This document shows, in pieces, positions 49,750-62,859 of a stretch of DNA of 64,000 nt. The notes below the pieces were generated by a model, which saw only the letters and a list, made by a program, of their open reading frames with translations, was not told the DNA's origin and ran no database searches. The stretch's first letter is position 1, and each line of letters opens with the position of its first letter. The stretch is from Panorpa germanica (taxonomy: Eukaryota > Arthropoda > Insecta > Mecoptera > Panorpidae), in assembly GCA_963678705.1 (NCBI GenBank), contig OY783207.1, positions 20,000,001-20,064,000 of the forward strand, given 5' to 3'. The translations under genes were made by a program, and so were the position numbers.

Positions 49750-51124
49750 GTTGTAGAATGTATATGCTTGATTAAAATTCGCTTAAATATGCTTCCAGTA
49801 TGAGAACTACGTAACGCACGTATTCGGACGGCTTTGTCGCTTGCAGTGTTTTAGGGTTCATTACATTTACAGGGTTCGGATAGGTAAAGCGTGGTCAAAA
49901 TTCGCTTCAATACGCTTGCAGTGTGCGACGGGCCTAAGGCTTGGTATCATAATCTGCAGCAGCGATAGTCATATCGAACAGTGACGTGTTTTTCAACAAG
50001 TTTAATTTATTTTCAATATTGTTTTGAAATATCAAATTAAAATATTCATATTTGACGAAACTACAGCATTTTTAATTGATAAGAATTCTAGTGAAGGCAG
50101 CTGCTTTAATGAAGAAGTTGCTAAAGTGGAACAATTTTCAATAACCGTATAAAATGGAACACTTTGTATTGTTTTCAAAACAATATTTTGATAAAATAAT
50201 TAAAATTGAACCTGTTTAAAAGTTTCTTTTCAAGTTCCGACACATAGTTCAGTTTAAGCTTCTGTATCCAGTTCAGGATAAAGTTGGCCACAGAGTGCAT
50301 TTCCATTCTCTCATTTTCTGTGCTTCTTTGCCATATAAGGTATTGTGGTATCAACAACATCGCACCATACTGTATATACATACATACACATATATTATAA
50401 TAAGAATAAATTGCATTTCGGGAAGCTTTTTCTGCGCATGCGCACTTGTAAACTTATATGCGCGATTGACTAATATTCAACCCCACCCATATAAAATGTG
50501 TACTCGAAATACGTTTTTATGGACTTTGAAAATTAGTCAGCATAAGGGGTGTTCATTAATAAGTTGAAAAATATTACAAACTAATGGAAGGTTAAAAGGT
50601 TTTTAAATTTAGGCTAGTTACAAATTTACATTTTAATTTTAAGTCTGTAAACTGTGACAGAATACAATTAATTTTGACGTTAGAGCAAGAATAAATCTGT
50701 AGATATGGTAAAATTTAGCCACTTTTTGCATTTAAGAAATATTAGCTGCCCCGTTTTCATGCTTTCTCTGCTCAGAATCAGTTGTTTTGATTCTACAAGT
50801 AGAAAATTATATTCTAACTAGGGGTGCCGTAAGGGGAGTCGGCAAAAAAACTATACTCTTATTAATCTGACTCTGGCCAAATTATATTCTCAGACATTTT
50901 AGGAAGTTTGAAATTAAAATTCAAACGAGTCTAAATTTGTGCTCTATTAAAAACAAAAATACTATTACATTCAGACACAGACACAGATTCCGTTCTATCC
51001 AGTATAAATATATCCCAGGTTCCATTATAACTACGGAAGAATTATATTCTTCGACTGACAGTGCAAATTTATCTTAGACTCCATTCAATTCAGTGTAAAT
51101 CTGATAGAGTCCAGTATAAATTTG
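49750..51124. other. Sequence without recognised genes
   Basis: The segment near 49770-49800 (AAAATTCGCTTAAATATGCTTCCAGTATG-like) is echoed at 49898-49925 (AAAATTCGCTTCAATACGCT), indicating a local duplication of an older repeat. Nothing else was identified. Confidence 0.4.
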
Positions 51125-51480
51125 TTAAAGATTGGGTTATGCAAAATTGCTCATTTATTTTATAGGGTAACACATTTTAATGTGAGCAATGTGTTAAATT
51201 CTAGAAATGTATGTGATATGTACTGATGAAGTTAGCTATCAGAATCTTAAATATGATTTTCTTAAAATAGTCGCCATGTTATTTAAGATGGCAAATTAAT
51301 GTACACACCATAGTTATTTATTATTTTAGTAAAATTAATAGAAATTTCTCCACTGTAAAGAGTTAAGGCCGGAAACGGTACATATTTTCCGACACCTCTG
51401 ATGGAAAATTCCTTCCAACTCCGATTCCACAGCACGGGGTTTGACATTACTCTCCTTAAGTATAATACATTTTATGATTC
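51125..51480. repeat. Dispersed repeat, second copy of the FAM50-intron element
   Basis: It shares ordered blocks with 11940-12440 (AAATTCTAGAAATGTATGTG, TGATATGTACTGAT, AAAATAGTCG, AATAGAAATTT, GAGTTAAGGCCG). Neither copy has an ORF. Confidence 0.5.
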
Positions 51481-51919
51481 TATTAAAACAACAAAAGGTC
51501 ATTTTATGTTTCTAATAGTAGCAAAATAGGTAATAGAACGTTATATTTAGATAACATTTTTTACAATATATATTTGTAACTGTGTTTAACAGGTTATGAA
51601 TGACCCATTTACTACCTGGCATCCCCTAAATAGTAAATATAAGGACTTTAAACGGGTATTGCGGTGACATTTGGCGGATATTGTGTTGTATTACTAACCT
51701 CAAAGTTTGTACTTTATATTAAAATAAAATATCACCACATTTCACGAAAATATTGTGTTTTTATGTTGATTTAAAGCGACATTTCTTGTTGAAAGTCGTT
51801 TCAAATGAACGCTCTTCTTAAAAGACCCTATATATGCTATTTATACATAGGGGATGTAATTTCGAATACAATATTAATTATATATAGAGGGTAGTAGGTA
51901 GACTCTCAGATTTGTCAGT

Positions 51920-52035
51920 TTAAACAACGTCCTATTCGCGCAACCACCCCGCGAGTCGAGAACCGCGGCCGTGAGACAGAAGGGCGTGTGGACGTACCAA
52001 CAACGACAACGGCCACGACGACGGCAACATAGACC
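51920..52035. promoter_or_regulatory. CpG-rich patch, possible alternative first exon or promoter
   Basis: About 110 bp are strongly enriched in CG dinucleotides (ATTCGCGCAAC, CCGCGAGTCGAG, ACCGCGGCCG, CGACAACGGCCACGACG) within very A+T-rich DNA. GTGGAG|GTAACG near 52207 could be a splice donor. The patch could be a transcription start exon for a gene to the right or an alternative start of the PH-domain gene. No ORF supports a protein here. Confidence 0.3.
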
Positions 52036-52564
52036 TATTGTCCTAACTCTAATTAAATACACAATATAATATTTTGTCTCATTGTTTGCACATTTTTGTG
52101 ACCGTGAATGTGGGTGTTCTAATTGTGAAGTTCAAGTTTTTTTTTTTGGATTACTTTCGATTTTAAAATTGTTTCAGTGATAATTTTGATTTTCAAAAAA
52201 TAATCGTGGAGGTAACGCTTCTTATTGTTATTATCATACTAACTAGCATTTAACGTAGGCATTTATTGAAATAATGTTAAAACTCGTGTAAATTTATTCA
52301 GTGTCCTTTTAGAAATATTTTTTTCTGTTTTATTTTATTATAATTTTTTTCTTTGACATTTTGTCGTGATAGCCACTTACATATGTTACAAATTGTAACA
52401 ATCTTAATATAATAAGTGAATATAAACGTAACATTAATGTAGCAATTACTTTTGGATGTAAAATATACATAAATGCTACATAATTGTGTTGAGAGAAGGT
52501 AGCAACTCTCTAATTAAAAGAATAGTAAACAATAATGATTTAGAACAAGTTTAAGGAAAATATG

Positions 52565-52640
52565 AGACGGCACAGTTGGCTAGAGCATTGATGTTTGACG
52601 CCAGACTGCTGATCTTCGGGTCCGATTCACGCTTCAGAGC
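52565..52640 (+). repeat. tRNA-like segment, probably SINE head or tRNA relic
   Basis: GTTGGCTAGAGCATTG resembles a Pol III A box and GGGTCCGATTCACG resembles a B box, about 40 bp apart as in a tRNA. The acceptor stem does not close and the anticodon stem has mismatches. A functional tRNA is therefore unlikely; a tRNA-derived SINE or decayed tRNA fits better. Confidence 0.4.
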
Positions 52641-55200
52641 TATATTTTTTGAGTTTTGTTTTAGAATTAAATACTACTTAAATAAACGTAAATTTATTAC
52701 CTACTTAGTATAAAGTCGTAGATGATAGTACTTAACATTAGAAATAGGCCGACGTTAAATAAATAAAATTTAAAAAAAAGTTAAAATACGTTCTATAGTT
52801 CCATTTTATTGCATTTAAATTTCATGCCAGTTTTTATGAAAATTTTGCAGTTAAATTTTAATTCTGACTATAGCTGATATAAATGTAAGAAGCTTCTTTT
52901 TTACTTCTTATAATAATCATGTTCCTCAACAGAATTTTGGACTAAAATATTTGGTTTTCTATAGTAATTTTAATATTCCTTTTATTTCATTTTTTTCAGT
53001 TAATCTTAATATGAAAGGAATTTTAAAAAATATGGTTAATAAAGTAACTATTTTTTTTTTTTAAATATATTTATTTGAGTGCATCAACTTTCAACAGTTA
53101 TTAGCACTTCAAACAATATATACATTTTACAAATATTTTGCATTACATTATTTATAATTCTTTAATAACTATGCTATACTATTTCGATTTTACTTTTCCT
53201 TTTGAAATAACTATATCTTCTTCAATAACTTAACTATTAATCTTCTAATATTTTTTTCCTTATATGGGTTCATTTTACTTTTGTTCCAACAACAACTGCA
53301 TTTCGATCTGACGTTGGAATCCCTCTAGGATCTCTCTTTATTGGATTCCCCGCTTCTTTCTTAAACATGCATACTCTCTCTATACTAGGAAGAATTTCTT
53401 TCCGTTTACGGAGAACTGTACTTTACAAATCTGCACTATTTTCCTTATGTCTTCCAATTGCATACTGTTAATTAAGTCTTTTAGTGCATAACTTTTTATT
53501 ATTTTTTATAATCAAACCGAGAAAATAGAGTTCTGGTCTGGGGATCAAATTCGAAGACACAGCATTAAAGCATATTAATAGTAGAAATTTATCGTATAGT
53601 TTAATAATAAAAGTGTAAAGCGCTCTTGTTAGTACTATACAAAAAATATAAGGGTAATTTAAATGATAATAAAGATGATAGGGCCCATGTGACATTAATA
53701 CATAAAATTTATAACAGGTATGTAGGAGTTCCACTCTTCGTTTTTATTAACTGTATGATAAATTGTTTTGTCTTTTTTATTTTTATATTTTTAGTATGAA
53801 TTATTTTCTTAATCTAATAATATACTTATCTAAAAAGGAAATGAAAAAAAGTGTAACAATTTTTTATTAAATAAAAATTGCATTTTCAAGACTACACTAT
53901 ATATATACAAGCTTAATAGTATGTAGAAATCTCGTCTTTCGAACCACAAAGTTCCTATTACAAACGGGACATTATTGCATCAAACAAAGAGGTGTACAAA
54001 TTGGATTTCGATAGATTATCAGGAAATAGATTTTAAATCGATTGTAACTGACCATAACGACATTTATTTTCTTTGGATAATGATTTGAATCCCTTTTTTG
54101 CCGTTCACGGAAGTACGCCGTACGCAGGTTGTGGTCCTCCGTTTAAGTACTAACTACGCACAATTATTATTAATTTTAGTGTTCCTATTAGAATTCTCTT
54201 TCAATACGATATTAATGTTAACGGAGTGTTTAGGATTAAGCAAGATTATAATAAAAGTTTATAAAAAATATGAGGACACCACAAAACATATTTTATATAA
54301 AATTATGGAAAAATGAACTGTTTTATTATTAATTTAATATATTTAACGTCGGCCTGTTTTGTATGTTAAGTCATATCAACGACGACCCCCTATTATGATG
54401 GTAGTATTTGTGGTGTCGTTGCTAGGTCACTAAAGTTTTGGGACATCATGTACTTTAACTATTTTTATCGATCCTCCAACTTTCACGACATTTTCACTAT
54501 TTACGTAAAGGTCTTGTACCTCCTTAAGTAAACAAATATTTTAAACACCGTATTGAGTTCCACATATTTGATATATTTCTAAATCAATTGTCCTCACATA
54601 ACATTCATCTTATAACCATACAATCATTGCCGGCGCAGACATTTTTTGCATGGTAGGTCATTGTAGTTTCAGCCCCCCTCCCACCACCCAATACTATTAC
54701 AACAGAAGATAAAGTTGTAAATTTGGACCACCTATAAAATGATAACACGGGCCATGGTCGGTCTAACCTCTCACTTGAGCCGCTCCTGTCATACAAGAGA
54801 TGGTTAATTTGACACATTTTATAAATGACTATTTCCATACTTTATGTAAAACGGGTTCGAATATTAGATTGATCCTGTATGCTATTATTGTTATGTAAAT
54901 GTATTAGATTAGTCACATCTTCGTAATATAAATTCATCTCCCTTATACGGTGACATGCATTGTGCTGCATACTGATGCATTGTGGATGCACGCATAGCAT
55001 CCCAAGACAAAGTACCGTACAGATATAAGGTCATGACTCACTCCCTAAACACGATCTTCAAATTTAAAATCTGAATCACGTGGTATAAGTGGTGCAGGAG
55101 CAGGAGTCACTGCTATCGGATACTCATATAGTGTTGGTTCTATATTATTTACTCAGCTAACAGAGTGTACTCCATTCTAACCCTTTATAAATATCACGAA
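52641..55200. other. Sequence without recognised genes
   Basis: On the minus strand, 53275-53425 has an open stretch ending MFKKEAGNPIKRDPRGIPTS and a stop, with no family that I recognise and no splice support. A poly-T run and A+T-rich sequence make up most of the rest. Confidence 0.35.
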
Positions 55201-55204
55201 AATC

Positions 55205-55335
55205 TATGAACTGTTGCCATGAAAGAGTTTACTAACAATTCAATCGTTTTGTTCCAAATCTACGCGGCGAAAAAGTTGATGCGAACCTTGTCTTAAATTT
55301 TAACTAGTGAGCCAATTCACCTAATTGTTTTCAGT
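55205..55335. mobile_element. Second MITE-like family, diverged copy
   Basis: GCCATGAAAGAGTTTAC, AAAAAGTTGATGCGAACC and a later AATTCACC block match the order seen at 30703-30881. It is diverged and its ends are uncertain. Confidence 0.35.
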
Positions 55336-55938
55336 TAAGGTAGTTGTCTTGCTCTAATCCTCATCGGTAGAATGTTATAAATTTTTGTACAATTATAAAA
55401 GATATCATTATCTAATTATCCTGAAATTGATTTCATTGACGTTGTCCTGTCTAAATTTCAGTTTAACTGAAAGTAAACAACTGAATCAATTTTTCATCAC
55501 TGTTAGCTTGATTCACAATTTGTGAAATGGCATTTGCGCACATAGTAGCACAAAGTCCATAGAAAAAAGCACTTTAAAGCAGTTTTTCAAGAATTTCCCA
55601 ATTTTCAAATTTTCTTTTTTCCTTATTCAGACTATACCGAGCAGCATTTCATTTTTATTTATATAAATAAAAGAACAAATCAGTTCGTTATATGTTTTCT
55701 AACAAAAATAACTGAGAATAGAATTATATTTTTTACGTATTTATAAAAAAACTAAAATGATTGAAATGATGGAAGTTGAACATTTGAAAAATACTTATCA
55801 TTTAAGTATTTTCAAATAATTATTCTCTTTTCAGAATTCGCGTACCATTTAATCCGTGTAATCCGTGGTGCTGGTACAGACTTCGACAAAAGTTTTTGCT
55901 TACTAAGCTATAAGTTCTTTCACCTTTATGTCGATTTT

Positions 55939-56159
55939 ACACCAGAGAGACAGTTTTAAAAACTGTTTTATTCTCAAAAAGCAAAGCAAAAACGTGTATT
56001 TACTTTTTTAAAACAATTCTGTTTTTCGAAAACAGACTATTCACATTGAACAGACCCATTATCCCGGTTTCACACCAGAGAGACAGTTCCATAAAACTCG
56101 AACAAAAACTTAAAAAACAAGTTTTTGTTCGAGTTTTATGGAACTGCCTCTCTGGTGTG
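55939..56159. mobile_element. Inverted-repeat element with ACACCAGAGAGACAG ends
   Basis: ACACCAGAGAGACAGTT begins at 55939 and again at 56072. The right end at 56143-56158 is its complement (AACTGCCTCTCTGGTGT). The outer pair would bound a 220-bp MITE, and the inner pair forms the hairpin annotated separately. Confidence 0.5.
56071..56159. repeat. Long near-perfect hairpin (41-bp arms, 7-nt loop)
   Basis: Arms 56071-56111 and 56119-56159 are complementary over 41 bp with one mismatch, separated by AAAAAAC. The left arm starts CACACCAGAGAGACAG. Such a hairpin can form a cruciform or, if transcribed, a double-stranded RNA. Confidence 0.85.
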
Positions 56160-57539
56160 ACACCACCATTACTACGTAAACGCAACACAACTTTAGAATC
56201 ATATTGTAGCACGACAACAACCTTGATCCAGTCTTTAAAAGTTTGTAACATACTCTTTACAGCATCAGTAATTTATTCAGAACAACATTTCAAAAAGATT
56301 TCTATGAATGTAATAAGTAAATTTGGAATCATATATAAATAACCTACTGTACATGATTCATCGTCAGCGTCATCCACGTGATCTCCCCTCCTACTTCTTG
56401 GTTGTTACAAGTAATTTTCATTAGTTACAATTCAACCCTTAGTTTTTTTAATCAGCTTATATGGATGACGTCATCTTAACCCCAGGGTTCTCTATATATC
56501 TCCACGATCTAAATTTTTATCAAAGGGTTTTAGAAGCTTCTTTGATAATGACTGATCGTATATTTCTTGTTAGAAACTATTACAAAACAGGGCTGGTTAA
56601 CCTTTTTAATGTAGTTAGATATGATGTTAATATAAGTTTAATTACAAAATTTCAATTTAACGAGCACATACGAGTACTTCACTTAAAGAAAACCTATAGA
56701 ACTTTATTATTCTACAGTTATTTTCTAAACCTATAATTCTTAAAATGGTTTTATTAAAATTTTATAATCTTCAAAAAGGTGTTCTTCAAATTTATAATAT
56801 TTAAAAAGGTGTCCTTAAGAAGTTTTATAATTAATGTATAAATGGGTATATTTATTTTTCAAAAAGCCGTAAAATCACAAAACGTTGTATATTAGAAAAC
56901 ATAATTGGTAACTTTTTTTATGTTAGCTACCTTAATACACTTAAATCCATTTAGCGGGACTATATTGTTAAAAGAATTTAATTGTGAAAATTACAGATCG
57001 TTTCGGTAAATAATAAAACGTAACATTAGGTAAAAAATATTACGTTAAATAATACATGAATTGACATTTTACGTTTGGATTCGTTTTTCTTAGACAGGTA
57101 GGTAGTTATCTTTATTAGACTAAAAGACAACAAGAACAATTTGCAAGATTTTAGTTATGAATCTCTTTAACCTCTCGGTCATTGACCTACATATCTATGT
57201 TTGCGTTGATTTCGTGCAGTTGCTAACACCTGAAGCTTGATATGTGCCCCCCATTCGATCTCTTACTTGAGTATTCCACTAATAATAAGGGCTGAGTCAT
57301 GAAGTTCAGTCACCGTCATCGTCGCGTCCCGTTGAAAGAAACAAGGGAATACAGAAACAGTACAACCAACATGGCCGCTTTAGTCACACTTACTTATTAT
57401 TGTAAAATAGCTTTGCAAATAGTCATTTAAGTAACTGGTTTGAAATGACTTATTTTAGTCATATTGTCATAACATCCAATAAGTCAAGGTGTTCTAATAA
57501 GAGGGTTCATTTAAAATTATTAAATATTTTTGAAAATTA

Positions 57540-57900
57540 TTTTTGTACATATCTCGTTTTTACATACTTTTATTGCATATTTCAATTTATTTGTTTTATT
57601 TTAGGTGTTAAGTTGTTTCTTGATTTTTAGGGTTGGTTTGTTATTGTTGTTACGTTTCGGCATGATATTAAATTCTCAGAGGACATCCGTCGTTTTATAG
57701 ATATTTACATTATACTATCAATATCTCATCTCCATAATTATTCTTACTACCTATTTTGTAATAGAAAATTTACTGTGTAATAATTTTTTTAGTTTCATAT
57801 TTTCCATTTTTGTCTTTTTACTGGGATATTTGCCAAAAATAGGTGCATAATGAACATATTTATGAATTTTTATTGTTTATAAATCATTGTCCTGGTAATA
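57540..57900. repeat. Relative of the element at 97-421
   Basis: It contains TTTTATTGCATATTTCA and TTTATTTGTTTTATTTTAGG near its left side, and ATTTGCCAAAAATAGGTGCA, TATGAATTTTTATTG and TATAAATC near its right. These correspond in order to parts of 110-421. Terminal inverted repeats are not clear in this copy. Confidence 0.4.
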
Positions 57901-58248
57901 ACTATTGAAAAATTGGCTCTTATACGACGGGTGCCTATAGAGATGGCAGTAAAAACTGTAGTGCTCGCTGCATAAGCCTTCATATCCGGTTTTTATCTTT
58001 TGCATGTTTGATACAATAAATCCAATGCGTTTGACGTGAGCCATGCGGACCTATGAAAACTTACCTATTGAAGCACTTGACACAGCCGTCCTTATTTAGC
58101 GCGTATTGTTCGTAATGATAATAAAAGTGATGATAATTTTAATTTTTTTAATTTTAAATTTGTGGCGATTTCAACGACAAGATCATGTTCGCCTGAAGTT
58201 ATTTTATTTTAGTTAAATTTATTAAGTTTATATCAGTTAAGAATTCAA

Positions 58249-58560
58249 TCACTTTTGAATTTCTTCTGGATTGACTGAAAGCATGCCCTTTAGTTCATCA
58301 CTGATGCTGTGTTTTGTTCGTTGAGTTTGATATTGTGGGCAGGTTATTAGTAGATGATGGACTGTTATTTGCGTCTGACAGTTGCTGCACTGCGGAGCTG
58401 TTGTTTTACTCATTAAATGTTGATTACTCATTTAATGTCCTGTTCGTAGTCTGAAAAATGCTTTTTCGAATTGTCTATAGCTTTGATAAGAAGTTTCCCA
58501 CTTGTTTGTATTTTCCTTAATTAATCACAATTTGTTGTTACTTATTTGCGTTCAGCACTG
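58249..58560 (-). pseudogene. Jockey/I-like LINE RNase H and zinc-knuckle fragment
   Basis: The minus strand reads FEKAFFRLRTGH, an in-frame stop, then QHLMSKTTAPQCSNCQ and TVHHLLITCPQYQTQR. This is the RLRTGHxxxxxHLM...PxCxxC...TVxHxLxxCPxY pattern at the end of many LINE ORF2 proteins. It is truncated upstream and carries a stop. Confidence 0.8.
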
Positions 58561-59600
58561 GTTCTGAATTTGCCTCATACCCTTTCATACCATTCTAAGT
58601 CTAAGTGTAATATATCAGAGCCTAGAGTTCCTTCAATAGCAAGTGATAATTTTATTTTAATCCGAAGTCTGGGTTTAGTAATTCAACACAATACTTATTT
58701 GCTAAATGTCACCGTAATAACGGTTGTATATTTACAGTTTAAAAATGGTGCAAAATTTATAATGACAGCTCTTGTTGAAAGACCCTATCTATCCTAATGA
58801 AACCGTCAACATTGAAAGTAATAGAAAATTAATATATTCATTCATCCCTCGGTATACAACAGTAATATAGTACCTATAGTTAAAGCTGTGTGTACTACAT
58901 CCCGTTGAAAATAACTGAAATGAGTGGGGAGACGGGGGTTAACCGTTAATGCAATCTGTTCGATATTCACTGAGTGGTTTAACTAAACACCCTCTACTTC
59001 CCCTACATCCTCTCTTCCTGAAAGTTTCCCACCGTCCGGGCCCCCCTTTATATCCTGACGTGAACTGATTAATATTCCACACTGACTTGTCAATATTCAA
59101 TGTGCTAGTACCAGTATCAGTAATACTGCACCTACATACTCGTATTGCAAATATTGTCCCATGCAAGTTAAATGAATTCGCTGGTTTAAATTTCTAATTA
59201 TAGCTGACTGACATTTTTCCATATAGTGATCCTATGCTTTTCATAAGTGTTAATAGGAATTTGTGATAACAATCAGTTTTCCATTTGTCGTGTTTATTAA
59301 ACAACTAATTAATGTAGATACTCGTATTATTACCCTTCTTTTACATGCTGTGAATTATGTAATTTGGAAATATTTTGATAGCATTTAGTCACTGACTTTT
59401 TTTTTTGAAAAATCGCTTTTTTTGGGACTAATAACTGTATATAACCCGTTAAGCAAGCAAAAGTACTATGCTAAACCAGTGAAATAGGAATTCAATTTTT
59501 TACTTTTGAAATTTGAAGATGACAACCACTTTTTTGGAGTGGGTCTAAAGATCCTCAGCGATACCGCGATAGAGAGGAGGAGAGCGCGAAGTTAGGAGGT
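58561..59600. other. Sequence without recognised genes
   Basis: Short ORFs occur at 58546-58797 and 58939-59166 but have no recognisable domain. A C-rich patch lies near 58985-59050. Confidence 0.4.
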
Positions 59601-59619
59601 ATGGTACGATAATTTTAAT

Positions 59620-60200
59620 TGCTAACATGGCGTACACGGAGGAGCAATGCATTTTTCTACTACTTCTTCTACTTCGACTTCACTATTGATTGCGGAATAT
59701 TGTTGAGGCGCCAAGTAATGCAACCATACTCTAGTGGATCCAAAGCTTTAACACTTCCGTAAACAAAGTCTGAGATAAACTATCTGGACGTCCTAGAAGT
59801 GCAAGAACGTCAGAAAACTTTAAGTTGATGACGAACTTTGTGCTATATTATCCTTGACTTAGCATGATTCGTAACTTCTTCCATCCTGCAACCTAGGGAC
59901 TTGGTTTCAGCAAGATAGAGCCATGTCTCATGCAACTAACAACTCGATGGAAGCACTACTCGAATTGTTCTCTGGAATTCATTTCTAGATTTTTTTTTTG
60001 GATTACCCTAAGTCAAATATGTACGATAGTGTCCTACAACCTTTACTGGAGTTGAGGACAAACATCACAGAAAAAATTGCGTCGATTTCCAGACCTCTTC
60101 TTTTAAAAAAATGTGTTTTTTTTTTTGTGAAATAATTCGTATCAATAAACCATTTAAAACAACTGTTTTCTTGTACCTTGAAATAGTTGAATCTTTATAA
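59620..60200 (+). pseudogene. Decayed DUF4817/DDE-type (Tc1-mariner superfamily) transposon
   Basis: ATG at 59627 begins MAYTEEQCIFLLLL, followed across frameshifts by a helix-turn-helix remnant ISGRPRSARTSENF. Further on TWFQQDRAMSHATNNSMEAL is the DDE-region motif WFQQDGAxxHTAxxSMxxL, and DYPKSNMYDSVLQPL with ELRTNITEKIASIS follows the C-terminal pattern. Large internal deletions and stops are present. ACACCCTGTGTA near 60205 resembles the element end. Confidence 0.7.
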
Positions 60201-62850
60201 GACACCCTGTGTACTAATTTGCAATATTTAACAACTTTATTAATAACTATTAAGATGTAATATGCTAAAATAATTTATGATACGTTAGATGTTTAACATG
60301 ACTGAATTAATATTTCAGCAGTCTCTAATTACTAATTAGTAGTTCTCAAAGAAGTTGTAAGCCGTTTACGTAAATTAGTATATATTCTCTTGCTGTTTCC
60401 CTAAAATTTACGGTTGTATAATTTAATTTAATTAATACCATAAATTAATGGTTGGAATTCGGGAATACGTAGATGGTAGTTCTATAGTATAATAACTACT
60501 TGCTATTAACTAATTAGTTCTAATAGGTAGTTTACTATCTTTGAAACTTCATTTCATTTTGCCAGATATTTAAAAATCATGCATTTCAAGAGAAAGAAAA
60601 TTGACAATTTCCACGTACATTAGACCCTCCTCTAACGCGTTAAAGTATAACGCGAAGTATGAAAAAGCGTTATACGAAATATTTGTTTACTACACACAAA
60701 ATTTTGGCTCCAACTGACTGTGGGATCCAAGATCGCAGATTTCAAATATCTGAATTACATAATAAAGATAAGGTTTTTCTAATAAGTGCGGGTCAATTTG
60801 TATCATGTCATATAAAACAAACACCCTGTATATTCATATAAGTTGTATCAAGGTGTTTTATATGAGATGATACTAAATCGACACGACCTTATTGGAAAAT
60901 CCTATTTATTTAAAAATAATACCTCATAAATAAATTGAGTGAAGTCCTGGCATGATACCTTTTTCCAACTTTCATATAATGAGGTCCGAAGTGAAGTAAA
61001 ACAGCAACTTTTCCATTTCGAAAGATCTAGGAAAACTTTCTGAGCCTAATTACCATGACATTGTTGGACTTTTTTGGTTTCTTGTAAACATCTCCGTGCT
61101 GTAACGAATCTACGATTTTTTCTAACCTGGTGCAGGAACTTGACATTGACGCCCTTCTCCTTCACTCCCCATTATTGAAAAAAAAAATCCTTCAACTTTG
61201 GTGAAAACTAAAAATTATTATTTTTTTAATAACCTAAATGTGTGCACCCCCATTAATTATTGCTCGCTCGGGGCAAGTACTCCGGTTTGTCCCCCTTAGA
61301 TCTGGGCCTGTCTAGGTGCTGTATAGGGACCGTACGTGAAACATAAAAGACAACACTGCTGCTGATGGTGGCGGTGCCAGTGTTTCATTTGTATAACTAA
61401 ATGGATATAATAGATATAACAAGATATAATATCTATTTACTACAAAAACATACATTAGATATATTTTAAAATGGAAATTATTAAATGTGGGTTCCGCTAC
61501 TACTAAATAATCGTATATCGAATAATTCCAAATGTGTGAAATTATTTAAATCTGGTCATGTATATAATGTTGTGGAAAAAGATGTAAACGGGCAAGTGAC
61601 AATAATTTGTAAAGTTATACCCTTAACAAGTGAATTCAATGTTTATAATGTCAAAATATCGATATTAAATTAAATTTAGGAATATATAAATTAATAAATC
61701 GAATTGAGAATAGTAATATTGCTTTCAGCTTGATGTTAATCTAAATGTCAGTAATGCTGAATGCACTCTACATATGTTTACACGTAATTTTTTACTGCAT
61801 TTATCCACTACATACGTTTATTAAGTTGCCTTCGTTTTTTTCTTGGTCATGTTCTTTTCATAATCAATGGTGATTCGGCAACGCTGCGCAAAATTAGAAT
61901 TTAGGTAGAGGTGTGTAGAATTTTAAATCTTTGATGGTATTAACATTGCATGCATTTTCCAACGTTCCCTAGTCTCCGTAATCGAAAATATTTCATTTGA
62001 TTTGATGTGTGGGTATTCATGTGCAGAGGTTTAGAATTTTTGACGAAAGTAAATACTCTTGACTATACCATACCACGCTGGAACTACCTCAAGAACATTT
62101 CCTTATTTATTATTTCCATTTAATCTTATGTATATGAATGCTTTGTACCTACCTACGTAAGTTCAGCAATTCCCTTAGTACGAGTATATTGAAACTGAAA
62201 TGCGTGGGAGTCCATGACAGAGCGAGGAAGTTCTACCAGCCCGTGGGCGATAATACTGGTGACGTAAAACACAATTGTGGTTAAGCTGTGCTTTCAATGG
62301 TACGTGGGCTGAAGAAAGCTCAGTAATACAAATAATGAAACTTTTCCCTTACTTTTTAAAGGCAATAAATTAAATTTTATTCATGTTCTTTATGCACACA
62401 GCATTTTATATTCAACAAGCTTTGGAGGCTAGTTGTAACAGATTGACTTAACGCAGTAGCTGATGAAGTGGGGTAAATTATCCCAATCAAGTACTGATGC
62501 TACATGATCTGGGTTTGACTGTTATCAGAATTTATGTGCTTATAATCATATCAGGCAACGATGTCCATATTTATGATGCCAAAACACTTGTAGGAGGTCG
62601 CTGGTGATAGGACTCAGCATTGCAAATAGATCGACATTAAATAAAATTAGATTAAATAAAAAAAGGAATAATGCTTTTAAAATGTACGATTTTTATTTTT
62701 ACGATACATTTTTTTTCTATTCAAAATATTATAAAACATTCATTTTAATGATTGACTATTTAATGCATTCGACTATTGAATATTAACTATTGAATAATCA
62801 CTACTTAATGCATTTCTATTCAATTATCTCAATCTACATGTTTATTATAC
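60201..62850. other. Sequence without defended genes
   Basis: An ORF at 61485-61673 (contains KCVKLFKSGHVYNVVEKD) weakly recalls SWIM/YqaJ-type transposon proteins but cannot be assigned. The segment near 60850-60900 is a dispersed repeat shared with 3920-3965. A GC-richer patch lies near 61260-61325. Confidence 0.35.
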
Positions 62851-62859
62851 TATACAGAT

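Noticed and set aside
53275..53425. Minus-strand open stretch ending before a stop (KKEAGNPIKRDPRG)
   Set aside because: No acceptor in phase, no family match, and a stop shortly upstream; probably transposon debris.
61485..61673. 62-residue ORF with weak SWIM/YqaJ-transposon flavour
   Set aside because: The similarity is an impression from one segment; no zinc-binding motif or flanking frame supports it.
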